Assembly: GCA_002917075.1 (NCBI GenBank)
Contig: NTMA01000081.1
Span: 1 to 64,000 of the forward strand
Source of the DNA: Hawksworthiomyces lignivorus
Lineage: Eukaryota; Ascomycota; Sordariomycetes; Ophiostomatales; Ophiostomataceae
DNA length: 64,000 nt
Direction: 5' to 3'
Made by a program: the position numbers and the translations under genes
In this document: piece after piece, positions 45,515 through 57,558 of the stretch
How positions within the stretch are numbered: position 1 is the stretch's first letter
Layout of the letters: each line of letters starts with the position of its first letter
Notes under the pieces: generated by a model
Told to the model about the DNA's origin: nothing
Database searches by the model: none
Seen by the model: the letters and a program-made list of their open reading frames with translations, nothing else

Positions 45515-47222
45515 TCATAATTCGTCATCCGATTCCGTCTCATTGTTGTCCATGTCCTGGTCTCTGCTTCCGGTGGCCGCCGTAGCCGGCGGCGCTACCG
45601 GTTTGCTTGCTGCACTAGCGCTGCTGCCGGCCGGGGCGCCCTTGGTCCTACCGAAGGCGAGATTACGGCGGGGCGGCGGCGCTTCCGGCTCTGGCTCCGG
45701 ATCTGCCTTTTTCGGTGCGGCCTTGGCCGCGCTTGCTGCTTTGCCCGCCCGTTTTGTAGCTGCACGACCGCTTTTCGGCTTGCTCGGCTGCGACTGTGCC
45801 TCCTTCTTCACCTTCACAACATCCTGATCCACATCCTCTTCCATCGGCTCCGGTTCGCTCTCGGTCGACTCATCCTCGTCGTGATCTGTCGTCTCCTCGT
45901 CTTCTTCTGACTCTGTGTCGGACGCGGCCTCTGCCACGTCGGCGCTCCGGCCGGCTGCGGTCCTCGACGCTGCAGGACCGGCCTTTTCGAATCCGTCATC
46001 GTCCGACGCAGAGTCTTCTTCTTCCGATGCAGGCGCCCGCCGCTTGGCGCCGCGCTTTGCCGGGCCAGCACCTACTTTACCGAGACGGCCCCGAGTAGCT
46101 GTGCGCCGGCCGGGGGCAGGGCCGGCAGCCTTCTGTCTGCCGCCGTCCTCGCTCTCCTCCTCTTCTTTGATCTCCGCCTCCTCGGCCGCCGCCGCAGCGC
46201 GCCTCGCTCTCTCGCCGTCTTCGTCCGCCGCCCGCGCCTTCTGGGCTGCGAGCTGTCGGTGCTGGATGCGGATCTTGACCTTCTTCTCGTTGAGCAGCGT
46301 GCAGAACTTTTCCAGGAGCGCCGCCTCGTCGGCGTCCTTGGCCTGCAGAAACTCGTCGAGCTGCTCCTTGAGCTCGTCCACAGCCGCCTTCAGCTTGCTC
46401 TCTTGCGCCGCGGCCTGGGCGAGATCCTTCTCGACGTGCGCGCGGCTCTCCACAGCCTCGCCGCACCAGTCGAAGAGCTCGATGCCCTCATCGCCGTCAT
46501 ATTCCAGCGACAATGAGCCGAGACGTTGCTAATCGTTTGGGTAGGACTCTGTCAGTAAGGCCACGTAGCAACCTCCTAATTATGATACCCGGCCCAACAG
46601 TCGCCAAAATTGGGAGACAATATAGAGACATAAAAATAAGATGGCATGCACTTACGGTAATATTCTGGACTCTCTTGCGGACGGTTATTGTGACAGACGA
46701 CTCTTCCTTTACCGTGGCAGTCGCGTCCACGTTCTCGATGAAGCCCTGGCCGAGGAGGAGAAACGCGAGGATGCGCTCCCACTCGTCCGCGGAACAAGGG
46801 GCGTTCTTCCCCCGCAGCTTATCGATTCGGTCATGCCGAACTGGTGTTGGTATAACAGAAGGTTGTAAGTTTGTTGTCTGTTTCAGAGCGCCCCAGGGCG
46901 AGAACAAAGCAAAAGGCAGACCAGGCCCCAGAACCCCCGAGAAACCGGCTCGGCACTACTTGGCTTGTGCAGCCAGCTAGAAGCTGGGAGGGGTGGGGGG
47001 GAGGGGGAACATGGCCAAAACCAAGAGAAAAGAAGAGAACAGAAGAGAAAAAGAAGAAAAATGCTCACGCGTCAAGACATACGGTGCCACGCCTTCTGTG
47101 GCAACCAATTTTGCATTGAGCGGTCGGGAAGCCGCGCCGGATGGGGACACGCGGGTGAGGATGAAGGACCCTTCTTCGTCGGAGCGGGGAATCCTTAACA
47201 CTCGAGATGGCTCGTCTGGCAT
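45515..47222 (-). CDS. XRCC4/Lif1 homologue (non-homologous end joining)
   Basis: Partner of DNA ligase IV in double-strand break repair, nuclear. I assemble three exons: 47069-47222, 46656-46840 and 45515-46528, 450 residues, frame kept at both junctions (ACG-C/TT and ACC/CAA). The N-terminal head domain reads MPDEPSRVLRIPR ... PYVLT-LRHDRIDKLR, CSADEWERILAFLL and TVRKRVQNIT-QRLG. The coiled-coil stalk follows (DLAQAAAQESKLKAAVDELK and LLEKFCTLLNEKKVKIR), which in the family binds the ligase BRCT linker. The last about 200 residues are acidic/basic disordered sequence with Ser/Asp/Glu blocks, probably phosphorylated, ending DNNETESDDEL. Intron 1 is comparatively long (228 bp). The gene faces the aldo/keto reductase tail-to-tail with 267 bp between stops. 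Confidence 0.85.
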
Positions 47223-50200
47223 GTTGATGCTAGTGTCCAGAGTCTTCTCCTTGTGTCTGAAGCCCTTAGCAAGCAAAATTAAGAGGGGTCGTCTGCGGCA
47301 GAGATATGTGTTAGCGGATAACAGGAGCAGCATTGGCCTAGCCTATGTGTGCGCGGAACAGAGTAGCAGTGGCCCAGACTTACTGCAGGGGAGGGTATAT
47401 GACGACTCGAGACTACGATGAATTCGTTGTTTCGGAAGGAGACGACACAAGAGGAAGGAGGGTGGAAGGAAAATATAGCAGGATGGAGGTGAAACGAGGC
47501 AGAGATTGAAGGGTGCCAGAAACCTTGGGAATAGCGGCGGCGAGTTAACGGTTCGGCTGAGCAGGCATCTGGCCTCTGCAATCTCAATATAATAACACAG
47601 GCACGCAGCGGCGTCGTCCGTGTGTCGTATGCAATATTGCAGTATCTGGATTACAAGGCGGGCCGCAAGGGAGCAAGATGAGGTGGACAGGGAAGTGGAT
47701 AGGGAAATGGGCAGGGGAGAGCCGAAACAGACGTCGACCAAGAGGGCATGTACACATATGTTGTATTAAAACCCTGCTTCTCTTCTTCTATTACTTCTTT
47801 TTGTGTTTCTTGGTCTTAAATTAGCGGGCTGACGAAATCACGGCAAGGAAATTTATCTTAATAGCATCTTACCCAGGTCCCCAGCGTTCGGGGGGGGGGG
47901 GTTGTGGTGGATATAAGATTGCGATTTCGTGCGTTAGCCGGGACGCGGGGGTTGTATACACGTATGAAGACTATAAAAATGTATGAAGTTGAATGAAAGT
48001 TTGAATAAGAGAAATACAACTGAATAAAAAGGTTGAATAGGGCAGATGAGAACTACTAAGATTGAAGGGGTCGCTAGATGAGGCAACTGAATTTGGCAAT
48101 TCAAAAGAACAAAATGAGATGCCTAGAAAGGCCTCTATTTCATTTAAACAGCTATGCAGAGTCGCATGAACTGTGGGCACAAAGAAGAGCGGGGAGGCCC
48201 AGCATCGCAAGAGTGGCAGGAGTGAGTGTGAGTGAGCATGTATTACTCGTGAACATGAGGATGTCTCTGTCACGCACACACAGACGATGGATGGATGCAC
48301 GGCTTTCGTTGGAGCCTCAGATCCGATCATTAAGATACCTGCCTAGATTGCGCGCTGACTATCATGTGATCAGTCAGATGCAGGTAAAGAGCTAAGCTGT
48401 TACGCAGTACAACAATAAGCAGAACATGCACATGCAAAAGGCCAAAGAAACATCTACAGAACATCACGTGTTTTCAGAAAGAGACAAATTCTTTCGTGTG
48501 CGATTGAAACAAAGGGACACACTTGGTAAGAATTGGAAGCTCGGAAAAGAAGGACGAAGAAGAAAAGAGAAGATCTTGACAAAAAAGAGCGAATAGAGGA
48601 CCAGAGAACCAGCAGACCAAAGGACGGTGAAACGAAACGAAACAGGAAACGAAGAAAAGAAGAAAAAGGACGTCAGAAAGAAAAGAGGGGAAGCCGGAGA
48701 GACAGACGGTAGAGACGCGTCTACTTCGCGTTTCTGACGCGCTACGTAGGCTGCTCTGTTGTTGGTTCGGGACCATTTCAGCCAATGCGGTAAAAGAGCT
48801 GTTGGTACGGCGTCAGAGTGGTGGTGAGTGGTTCGTGCGTCACTGCCTGAAGAGGGAATCAGCCTGGGCTGGCCGGCGTCTTGCTCATGCTGTGCTGCGC
48901 TTGCCATGTGGCGGGCCTGTGGGAAGGAGGCCACCACTACACCACACCATCACTACTCCGCGCCCTGCGGTGAACGCCCTTTTGTGCAGTTTTCAGGTAT
49001 CTGACATATAGCGTGCCTCTTATAAGATACTTCCTTGCATTCAGCGACCGCAGGGCCACTCAGCGCCTGTTTTAGCGCTGAAACCGTCATGATGCTCTGC
49101 TCCTCGTCAGCGGCGCTCCATCGACGCACAGACCTTCTAGACGTGTTCCTCTCTGCATTATTCCAGCCACCTCCAGCTGCAGAGCGAAGAGCCCACTAAA
49201 TTCAGCACTTAAACTTTGCGGTCAGCCAGGAAAAGCAGGTGCAAGAGGCACTATAACCGAAAAAATGTGAGCCTAATTGGGGCCACCCATGCACCAACGC
49301 CCACCAACATCCACCCTCCACCGCCGCTACCACCACCACAACCACCCGATTTTTTTTAGAATTTTTTTTTTTCCCTTTGCCTTTTCGCTCTCCTTCTCAC
49401 CTTCCCTGCAATTGGCTCTGAGTGGTTGGTCGCGCGTTCCCCCAACCTCCTCGCTTCCCAACTTTCCCACTTACGTTTTCCCATTCCTACCGTCTCTCCC
49501 ACACTTCGAGATCTTCACCTCCAGACCTTTTTTTACATTTTCACAACTTCGACTTCATTTTCATACTCTCAGCATTCCCATCCGACCCCTCGCACGTACG
49601 GAAATTTACATCTTCGACTTTCTGTCGCTTGCCAGAGCAAAGCAGACTCGCGATTCTGCTCGCCTCTTTCGTTCATTTTCTTGTCACATGGTGAAATCGC
49701 GACAGCACCTCAACCGACCCGTTTCTCTTGTGACAGAAACCTCCAACGACAGATCCTCGGAAATCGACGAAAAAGACTCTGACGTGGCGACGACAGCCAA
49801 ACACCAAAACGACACGACGACAGCGGCGGCAACGGCGACAATTACGCATCAAGCAGTCGCTACATTTTGCGAACAATATCAGCTATAATTCGACATGTCC
49901 TAGGAATAGAAATATCACGGCCCATTTCTTCGACTTTTTTCTGTCTCGTTACCCACCCGTGAAGCGAACCTCATATTCCACCCGTCTTTCTTCTCTTAAT
50001 TCGATATCAGCCTACAGGAAGAAGACAGGAACCTAAACGAAATAAAATCTTCTCTGTTCTTATTCCTTCCCCGTCCACCTTGGCCTGCGACCCGGGAAAA
50101 TTTCCACTGTTAAGAACGCCAGTTAAGACCTTGTCCGCGCTATTTCAGCGGAGCCGTTACTCCGTCCACGGGAAAACCTCAAAGTCTTAAAATAAGATTC

Positions 50201-50633
50201 AACAAAAAAGAAAAGAAATTGCACAGACGGAGCAGGAAAAAAAAGCCAGGGACAAAAGACGTGTGGAGGAATCAGAGACGAAGTCTTTAGTTTCGGTCAC
50301 ACGATAAATCATATTGATTAACGTGCCTCTCCCCTGGTTTTTCAAGACGAGGTTTGCATGCTTGCTTGGAGGATTTATTGTCACGCGCCGTTCCTGCGAT
50401 CGACTATGAATCTTCATTGATTGCTTTCTTTCCTTGCCAGCCGATCGATTCTTACCTAGTATTTTTTTTCGTGTCTCTTCTTGAACGCACAAGCCAGCCA
50501 TACGAATTCACTCTTCGACTCCACGCACGCCACGTCGTCCAGAACAAAAGCCATTGTGCGTTGGGCGACAGAGCGGAGCGTTACAAACACTTGAACCAGT
50601 CATATCATTTACAATCACAGTACGCACAGCACT
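47223..50633. other. Long divergent region between XRCC4 and Byr4 genes
   Basis: 3.4 kb without an assigned gene. On the left are the XRCC4 upstream sequence and an AT/GA-rich middle part (48480-48700 is strongly purine-rich on the + strand). From 49340 to 49680 the + strand is C/T-rich, looking like the start of a long Byr4 leader. A 66-codon frame at 49688-49888 lies within it. A 12-G run is near 47889. No tRNA or transposon was recognised. Confidence 0.45.
49688..49888 (+). other. Possible upstream ORF in the Byr4 leader
   Basis: ATG at 49688 opens a 66-codon frame (MVKSRQHLNRP..., Thr/Ala-rich end, CEQYQL) right after a long pyrimidine-rich tract, about 750 bp before the Byr4 start. It could be a uORF, a separate small gene, or chance. 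No family is recognised and no transcript evidence exists. Confidence 0.2.
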
Positions 50634-53600
50634 ATGGAAACATTACGCCTCAAGCCGAGGCAACCTGTGGAGGATGTGGTGGAGAACTGGGACGACGACG
50701 ATTTTATGATCGAAGGCGACGATATCACATTCCGTAGCTCTACAACAACGGCACCCCACGCAACAGCGGGCTCCCGCCGCGATTCCCATTCATCTTTCCG
50801 CTCGGACTTTGAATCCGTCCACGCAGAGGAGGAGCAGCAGGTGCTGCTTCCTGGAGACGACGAGAAGTCCACTCTAGATGCTATTGCCTTGGCTGCCAGT
50901 GCCGGCATCCCTCTGCCCAAAAATGTCCCTCCATCTGCCTTGATGGGCGGCACTATCAAGCGACTAGGTGGCCGCAAGATCAAGAAGATCTTTCAAGAAG
51001 ACTGGGGCGACGACCTCGAATTCCCAGACGATCCCCAGCCGCTCCATATCAAGCCGCAGGATGGCTCCAAGTTTCCCGAGGTATTGCGGCAAGTCAGCAG
51101 CGGCTCTGCCCAAACAAGTCCAGTAAAATCTGCAAAGCCTGGTCCAACTCTGATCCGGCCAGAAGCCGTTCCACTACCAAGATCTTCGACTGCCATGCCC
51201 GTGAATCTGGATCAGTTCCGGGATACGGATGACGAGGACGACGATTTCTTTGGAGATGGTGCCGCCACCATCAAAGTCCGCAAGAACCGCCAAGGACCCA
51301 AGCCAATATCCATGATCACCCCACCCACGCCACAGAAGAAGAGCGACGCCATTGATGACGATTTTGAGCAGGACCTTGAGCTGCCCTCGGACGGAAAGTT
51401 GACGCTGTCCAAGCGCAAGGACATTCCCAAGACGCCGTCTCTGAACACCCTCGACGATTTCGAATGGGGCGAAGGAAGCCTGGGCACCCGGTTTGGCGGC
51501 ACGCGTCGTGACGCGCGGTCCAACCGCAGCTCATCCGTCTCCGCTTTGAGCCCGAGCGTGTCGAGCTCGATCACGGCGGAGAGCGAAGGCGAGGACGACA
51601 CGTTCGACGGCCTCGTCTTGCCGACTGGACCCGTCAACTTTGGAGAGAGATTGCAGAGGCGCCGCCAGAGCCGCTCTCCACAGCGGTCTATCGCTCCTGA
51701 GGAATCCCAGTCAATACCAATACAGCAGCGACAGCAACAGCAGCAGCAACAGCAACAGCCGACGCAGTTGACAACAGCAGCCGTCTCAGCCCTGAACATT
51801 TACCCTGCGAGACAGCAGCAACTGTCGCAGCCGCAGGTCCAGCAGCAGCCGCCACCAGAAGCAGACAGGGAAGATTTCTTGACGGGCTTGGACTTGGGCG
51901 ATGGAGAGGTGTTCGACACCAGCCGTCTTACTCTGCATCGCAACATTCGGCTCAAGGAGACTAGGCCTGCGAGTCCTTCGCGGCCAAAGGCGGCCGTGTC
52001 CCTTACCTTTACGAACAAGCCTTCAGCACTGTCAAGGCTGCCCAGGCCGATGCTTGGCCACGAGCGCACTCATACGGCCTCGTCACTAGAGCCCGTATCA
52101 GAGAGTGGCGGCCCTATTTACAATCTCGCCCGGCGATCACAATCACGTCTTGGCCACTCGGCCCAGTCTTCTGTATCCAGCATCCCCACTCCAACTACCC
52201 CTTCATCTGTTCAGTCTATGCCTCCACCTTCAACACCGCGCCGGCGAGAGCTTGGCCAAAAATCGTCTACTGTATCTCTGCGGAACGAGCCGACGACAAC
52301 GAATGCTCAGCTTCTTCGCCTGAAGCGTTCCCTGCCAGCCATGAGATCCGGGCCTTCTCCTGCACCCCGGCCTGGGACAGCTCGGGGGGGCTACGAGCGG
52401 CCTCCGTCCAGGACAGAGATAGGCAGTCGCCCGCAGTCTGGTATGCGGCCCAAGACGCCCGTCGAGCGGACGCGTCCTGGTGTTGAGAGCGCCGCGGCCC
52501 AAGCAAGGAAGAATCCGGTGCCGTTCCTGCCAGCTGGCGCATCCCAATCGCAGTCCCACCATGTCACAGCCAAGTCTTCGCGTGTTTTCAGACGCCACGA
52601 TTCGGACACTTCTGTCGATCTGCGGCCTAATTCACGGGCTGTGTCTCGCTCGACGATGCGCTCACCAAGCCCTTCGAAGAAGAATCGCCACAACGCGGAG
52701 AAGCTCACTCAGGAGGGCTCATGGCAGCAGCTGAGCAAGCCTCGTCGCCAGCGGCAGTTTGGCGACGGCAACGAGCTGGACGGCTTTGACGACTTGCCCA
52801 CTTCCGCTCAGGCGGAGGCGCGGTACCTGCGCCAACCTGTGTCGGCCGGCATCAAGCCCCAGCTCCGCAGCAAGATGTATCAGAGTATTCTTCCAGACCG
52901 AACCAACACGCCCTCTCCCCTTGGCCTCTATGCGCCAGGCCGGTTCGACAGCCAGCCGCATTTTGCCCGTGATACGGCTGCAAGTCGAATTGCAAGGGAA
53001 GCCTCCCTTGCCCAGCGCGCTCCGTCGGGACCTCTTGCGCCGTTGACTGCACAGAGGGTGGCCCAGCTGTCGACGCGGAGCAACTACAACAGCACTCCCA
53101 TTCTCCCGCGCGAAACGGTTCGGTCAAAGAAGACACCACGCCGCCCACCTCAGCTGAAGCCCCACCTCATCTCTAATCTGAACAGCTCCAAAGAACCAAA
53201 GAGTAAGTTGCTTCGAGAAGACTCCCTATTTGCCTTGCTTCTATTTGTCGCTAACATGAGACCAGCGCTGAACGGCATGTTCTATAACCCAGAGAAAATG
53301 CGGTGGGAGGGCAACGAGAATGCGCTTTCTGCATTCGACCCGCCAGCATCTTCGCCTTCTACAGCCTCTCTTCCTCCTTACATGCTTCGAGAGAAGGAGA
53401 GCTCGACGCCCCGTCCTGCGCTCATTGCTCCCTATGGCTCCACCAAGGGTGTCCAGGTCGTTGGCGGCATGGTCTTCGATCCGCAGAACATGTGCTGGCT
53501 GAAGCTGGGGCCCCAGAGCTCTGGCAAGAACGAAACCGAGGATTCAATGGACGGCTTCAACGGCTTTGACAGCGACGAAGATGTCTTCAAAGACATCCCT

Positions 53601-53831
53601 GACCTGGACGACGCGGCCGACACAACTGAGGCCGGCACCGGACGGGTCAGCGACATCAAGGACGACTGGCTTGTCGGAGAAGAGTTTGACGTCGGCCCCG
53701 AGTTCATCCGTCGGCAGCGCGAGGAAGAGCAGCGCTGGAAGAAGAAATGCGAGAGATGGATGAATTTTGAAGACCGCAACCAGAGCTCCTGGCGATGGCT
53801 TCTTCAGGAGATGGTGACACATCCCATCTAA
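50634..53831 (+). CDS. byr4: Byr4/Bfa1-type cytokinesis regulator
   Basis: Scaffold part of the two-component GAP (Byr4-Cdc16 in fission yeast, Bfa1-Bub2 in budding yeast) that restrains the septation/mitotic exit GTPase at the spindle pole body. Exons 50634-53202 and 53266-53831 (63-bp intron, A/GTAAGT to CCAG) give 1044 residues. The N-terminus has WDDDDFMIEGDDITF and the central block LPSDGKLTLSKRKD ... TLDDFEWGEGSLGTRFGG, LVLPTGPVNFGERLQRR, which I recognise as Byr4 family sequence. The middle is Ser/Pro/Gln-rich (polyGln near residues 370-380) and disordered. The C-terminal block contains LNGMFYNPEKMRWEGNEN, VVGGMVFDPQNMCWLKL and DWLVGEEFDVGPEFIRRQ, probably the Cdc16-binding region. The ATG follows a long leader. 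Confidence 0.87.
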   Translation: METLRLKPRQPVEDVVENWDDDDFMIEGDDITFRSSTTTAPHATAGSRRDSHSSFRSDFESVHAEEEQQVLLPGDDEKSTLDAIALAASAGIPLPKNVPPSALMGGTIKRLGGRKIKKIFQEDWGDDLEFPDDPQPLHIKPQDGSKFPEVLRQVSSGSAQTSPVKSAKPGPTLIRPEAVPLPRSSTAMPVNLDQFRDTDDEDDDFFGDGAATIKVRKNRQGPKPISMITPPTPQKKSDAIDDDFEQDLELPSDGKLTLSKRKDIPKTPSLNTLDDFEWGEGSLGTRFGGTRRDARSNRSSSVSALSPSVSSSITAESEGEDDTFDGLVLPTGPVNFGERLQRRRQSRSPQRSIAPEESQSIPIQQRQQQQQQQQQPTQLTTAAVSALNIYPARQQQLSQPQVQQQPPPEADREDFLTGLDLGDGEVFDTSRLTLHRNIRLKETRPASPSRPKAAVSLTFTNKPSALSRLPRPMLGHERTHTASSLEPVSESGGPIYNLARRSQSRLGHSAQSSVSSIPTPTTPSSVQSMPPPSTPRRRELGQKSSTVSLRNEPTTTNAQLLRLKRSLPAMRSGPSPAPRPGTARGGYERPPSRTEIGSRPQSGMRPKTPVERTRPGVESAAAQARKNPVPFLPAGASQSQSHHVTAKSSRVFRRHDSDTSVDLRPNSRAVSRSTMRSPSPSKKNRHNAEKLTQEGSWQQLSKPRRQRQFGDGNELDGFDDLPTSAQAEARYLRQPVSAGIKPQLRSKMYQSILPDRTNTPSPLGLYAPGRFDSQPHFARDTAASRIAREASLAQRAPSGPLAPLTAQRVAQLSTRSNYNSTPILPRETVRSKKTPRRPPQLKPHLISNLNSSKEPKSKLLREDSLFALLLFVANMRPALNGMFYNPEKMRWEGNENALSAFDPPASSPSTASLPPYMLREKESSTPRPALIAPYGSTKGVQVVGGMVFDPQNMCWLKLGPQSSGKNETEDSMDGFNGFDSDEDVFKDIPDLDDAADTTEAGTGRVSDIKDDWLVGEEFDVGPEFIRRQREEEQRWKKKCERWMNFEDRNQSSWRWLLQEMVTHPI

Positions 53832-55072
53832 GCTGACGATATACGCTCTCGTGACACGCCAACGATGCAATCCCAATTCGGAACCGCTTCGACACATCTC
53901 GCACAACTTTACTTCATTTCTGGTATCCTCTATTTGGGACTATACATTTAATACCCCGATTTCATCTACACGCAATCCACATTTTCACATTACTACTCAC
54001 CCTTATTGCTCTTCCCCTATTTCTCCTTTCTTATACTCCACCTTTAGCTCCTACATTCTTCTGTACGACTTGCATCACAAAGGGAAAGGGATTTTCAAAA
54101 AAAAAAAGCGTTTATGGGTCTGCATACAAAAAAGCCGTGGGCGGAAACGGCTTGGCTTGGAGAGGAAAACCGGCGACTTCGAAAGAAGGCAGGGATCCAA
54201 GGAGAGCCGGCCATGACAGTTGCACATATCAGATTCAGTTAGTGGATTCGACTATGAACGACTGCATTGCATGGAGAAGGATGGCATAAAAGCATATTGG
54301 CGTGTTTTTTTGGCTTCCTTTATTTTTGGTTTTGTTATGACATGATGGTTATTATGACTTTGGGCTATGACATTATTTGTTTTTCTCCGTTTCTTTTTTC
54401 TTTACCTCGGAGACAGCCTTGTTGTCTGTTCGTTTTACTCTATTTTTGTTTTAATCTGGGATGGGAACCGCTTGGTTCTGGGGAAATGGATGGATATACA
54501 CTATAGACCTGAGAGCAGCAGAGTGGAGGAGGGAGAAGCTGTAGCAGTAGCTTGAGAGTTGCCTGCTCAAAACGAGCTAGACAGAAGAGCCGAAAATTAG
54601 AGAGGAATGATGTTGCTTCATGACCTGCGAAGATGAGCTGATGACTGATGTTGACATGTCGAATGATGCCGTGGATACGGAGTAGACCTTAAAGCTAATC
54701 AATAATCAATCTTGACTTATGGAATAGCCTGCGACTATGCAAGGCTGCTTTGGCCGATTTCTTTTGATTCTGGTACAATAAACGCAGATATCGTGACTAG
54801 GTGATGTTAATAATAGAATCGGAATTTGAGACTAATAGCAGCAACACTGGCGCCCTAAGACCTCTGGCATCTCGCGATACAGGCTCGGGCTATGCGCCGA
54901 CAGTCCCTATTTCGTCTAGACTAAGAATAATGCAGAGTCACGTAGTGGCCATCGTACCGAAAACGCAATGTAATATTATAAGTAGGAAACTCCCGAAAAT
55001 TCTAGGCCTTGTATCTACACACTAAAACAATGCTTTTATTTTATACTCTCTCGACTCCAATCTCTTCTCCCT
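53832..55072. other. Convergent 3' region of Byr4 and Nop2 genes
   Basis: 1.24 kb between facing stops, AT-richer, with an A run near 54099-54108 and T-rich tracts. No gene or RNA is supported; the longest frame (121 codons from 53851) overlaps the 3' UTR and has no domain. Confidence 0.45.
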
Positions 55073-57558
55073 TTATTTTTTTCTTTTGTCGGTCGCCTTG
55101 GCTGTTTTCTCTTTTTGCTGTTCCTTCGGCTGCTGCTTCTTGGGCCGGGACTCCAGCGCCTTCTCGCCGCCCTTCGTTGGCATCTTCTTCTCGGTCACCT
55201 TGTGCGTGCTCTCCTTCTCGGCAGCGGCGGCAGCAGCCTCCTCCTTGCCCTCGTCCGCCTTCTTGTCGGCGGCCTTCTTCTCGGGCTTGCGGTCCAGCGC
55301 GTGGGGGTCGAGGCCGCGGCGCCGCATGGCGTTCTTGCGGGCGCGCTCCATGTACTTGCTGTCCTCATCGTCGTCGAAGCCGCCAAAGTCGCCCTTGCCG
55401 CCGTCGCCGGCGACGTCGCTTTCGTCGTCGTCGTCGAGCGCGATGGGCGTCTTGTCGACGACCTCAGAAGCAGCGGCAGCAGCAGCGTCGGCGCCGTCGC
55501 TCGCCTTGGCCGAGGCCTTGGCGGAGGAGGAGGAGCCGCCGCTCTCCGGGGCGCGCACGGCGTTGGCCGGGGTGACGGCGAACTTTTGGAACTTGGCGAC
55601 GAAGAAGCCGTCGACGTTCTGGTGGTGGGGGTAGAAGCGGCGGGTCAGCTTGAGGGAGGGGTCAAAGGTCTTGCCCATGAAGCCGGTGAAGCCCTCCTTG
55701 CCAAAGGGCAGGCCGGTCTCGACGAGGCGCACGTTGGGCCGGCGCTTGAGGGCGTAGGCCACGACGGCCTCGTTCTCCTCGACGGTGACGGAACTGTAAG
55801 AGGGGCAGTGTCAGCAGAGAGTTTTTTAAAAAAAAAAAAAGAAAGAAAGAAAAAAAAAAAAAAAACTACTCCCCAGGTCGAGTACACCAGGTAGCCGCCG
55901 GTCTTGCTGGCGTGGTTGACCGAGTCGATGGCGGCGAGCAGCAGCTGCTTCTGGACGTGGGGCAGCTGCATAAAGTCCTTTTCGGTCTTGTTGGTCTTGA
56001 CGCTGGGGTCCTTTGCGATGACGCCGGTGCCGGAGCAGGGGGCGTCGAGCAGGACGCGGTCGAAGCCGCCGAGGACGCGGGGGAACTCGCGGGCGTCGTA
56101 GTTGCAGACGACGACGTTGCGGGCGCCGAGGCGGTGGACGTTGCCGATGAGGCCCTTTGCGCGGGCCTTGGAGGGGTCGTTGGCGAAGACGACGCCCGTG
56201 TTCTGCATGAGGGCGGCCATGTGGGTGGTCTTGCCGCCGGGGGCGGCGGCCATGTCGAGGCAGCGCTCGCCGGGCTGGGGCGCGAGGGCCATGACGGGCA
56301 AGAAGGAGGAGGCGGCCTGTAGGATGTAGTGGCCGGCGAGGTACTCCGGGGTGGCGCCGAGCGGGACGCTCGACTCGAAGACCTGCAGGCCGACCTTGGA
56401 CCACTTGCCGACGGGCTCGAGGGTGACGCCGCGGTTGATGAGGGCCTGGGCGAGGGCGCGGCGGTGGGTCTTGAGCGTGTTGGTGCGCAGCACGACGGGG
56501 CGCGGCGTCTCGTTGGCCTCGAAAAACGCAAAGGCCTCGCGCGGCGGGAACAGGCCCAGCAGCTTCTCGGCCAGAAAGGACGAGTAGCCGTAGTACGCGC
56601 ACACGTCGTCGCGCAGCCGCTCCACGTACTCGGCGCGCGCCTTGCCCGCCGCCGCCAGCCGCCCAAAGTCCTCGAGCACCTGGATGGTCTCGCTGATGCG
56701 GCCGCGCAGCAGCTGCAGGTCTGGCGCCAGCATGGCGGCCTTCTTGGCCTGCTCGGCCGCGGCGGGGCCGCCGCCGCCGCCCTCTTCGTCGTCGCCATCT
56801 TCCGCGTCCGCGCCCGCAGCAAACATGTCGCCGTCGATGTTGGTCTGCAGCGCGCTCTCCTGCAGCTCGGCGGCGGCGTCGGCGGCCTCGCGGGCCTGCT
56901 TGCGCTCCAGCTTCCGCGACAGGCCCTCGATGTTGGCGGCCGTCAGCTTCTCCTCGGCGTCCGACTCGTCCTCGTCGTCCGAGAAGACAAACTGGCGCTT
57001 TCCTCCGCCGCCCTCGTCCATCTCGGCATCCGAGTCGAACACGTCGTCGTCCGAGTCGCCCCCCAGAAAGTCGCCCCCGGCCATCTCGTCGTCCTCGTCC
57101 AGGTCCGACAGGCCGTCGTCCTCGTCGTCGTCCTCCAGATCGAATTCGTCGTCATCGTCGTCGTCGGAAGCGTCGCTCAGCTCCGGCTCGGGCGCCTTCT
57201 TCGGCTTGAGGGATGCGGCGGCGGCCTTTGGCAGCCGCTTGCCGTTGGACACGGTGGTCGAGAGCTTCTTTCCTGCCACCACTGGTGCGGCCGCCTTCTT
57301 GGCTGCAGGCAAGGCACCGTTGGTCTTCTTCGCTCCGCTCTTCACGCCGTTTGTGCCGTTCTTTCCAGACACCGCCTTGGCGCCGTTGGCATTGTTGCCC
57401 TTGCGCCTCTTCGAGGACGGGCCGTCGTTGTCGCCGCCTGGCCGGGACGCAGGCGTGTCGACGGGCAGACCGGCTTTCCGCTTGAGCTTGGCAAAGTGCT
57501 CTTCGGACAGAGGCTCGGGAGCACCCTGCTTTTTTCCAATACGACGACCGACACCCAT
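55073..57558 (-). CDS. NOP2: 25S rRNA cytosine-C5 methyltransferase Nop2
   Basis: Nucleolar RNA m5C methyltransferase needed for large-subunit maturation. Exons 55874-57558 and 55073-55793 give 801 residues. The N-terminal about 250 residues are basic then strongly Asp/Glu-rich (nucleolar type); the catalytic core includes the SAM motif DMAAAPGGKTTH, DPSKARAKGL, motif IV LLDAPCSGTG with Cys508, and motif VI YST-C-SVTVEENE with nucleophile Cys562. The intron splits the Cys562 codon (TG/T), and to keep this motif it must begin GGGAGTAG rather than GT; a normal donor would be GTGAGTAG. The acceptor is an ordinary TTACAG. The intron also carries long A/T homopolymers. The C-terminus is Ala/Lys-rich. 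Either the donor is non-canonical or the base is wrong; everything else looks intact. Confidence 0.9.
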
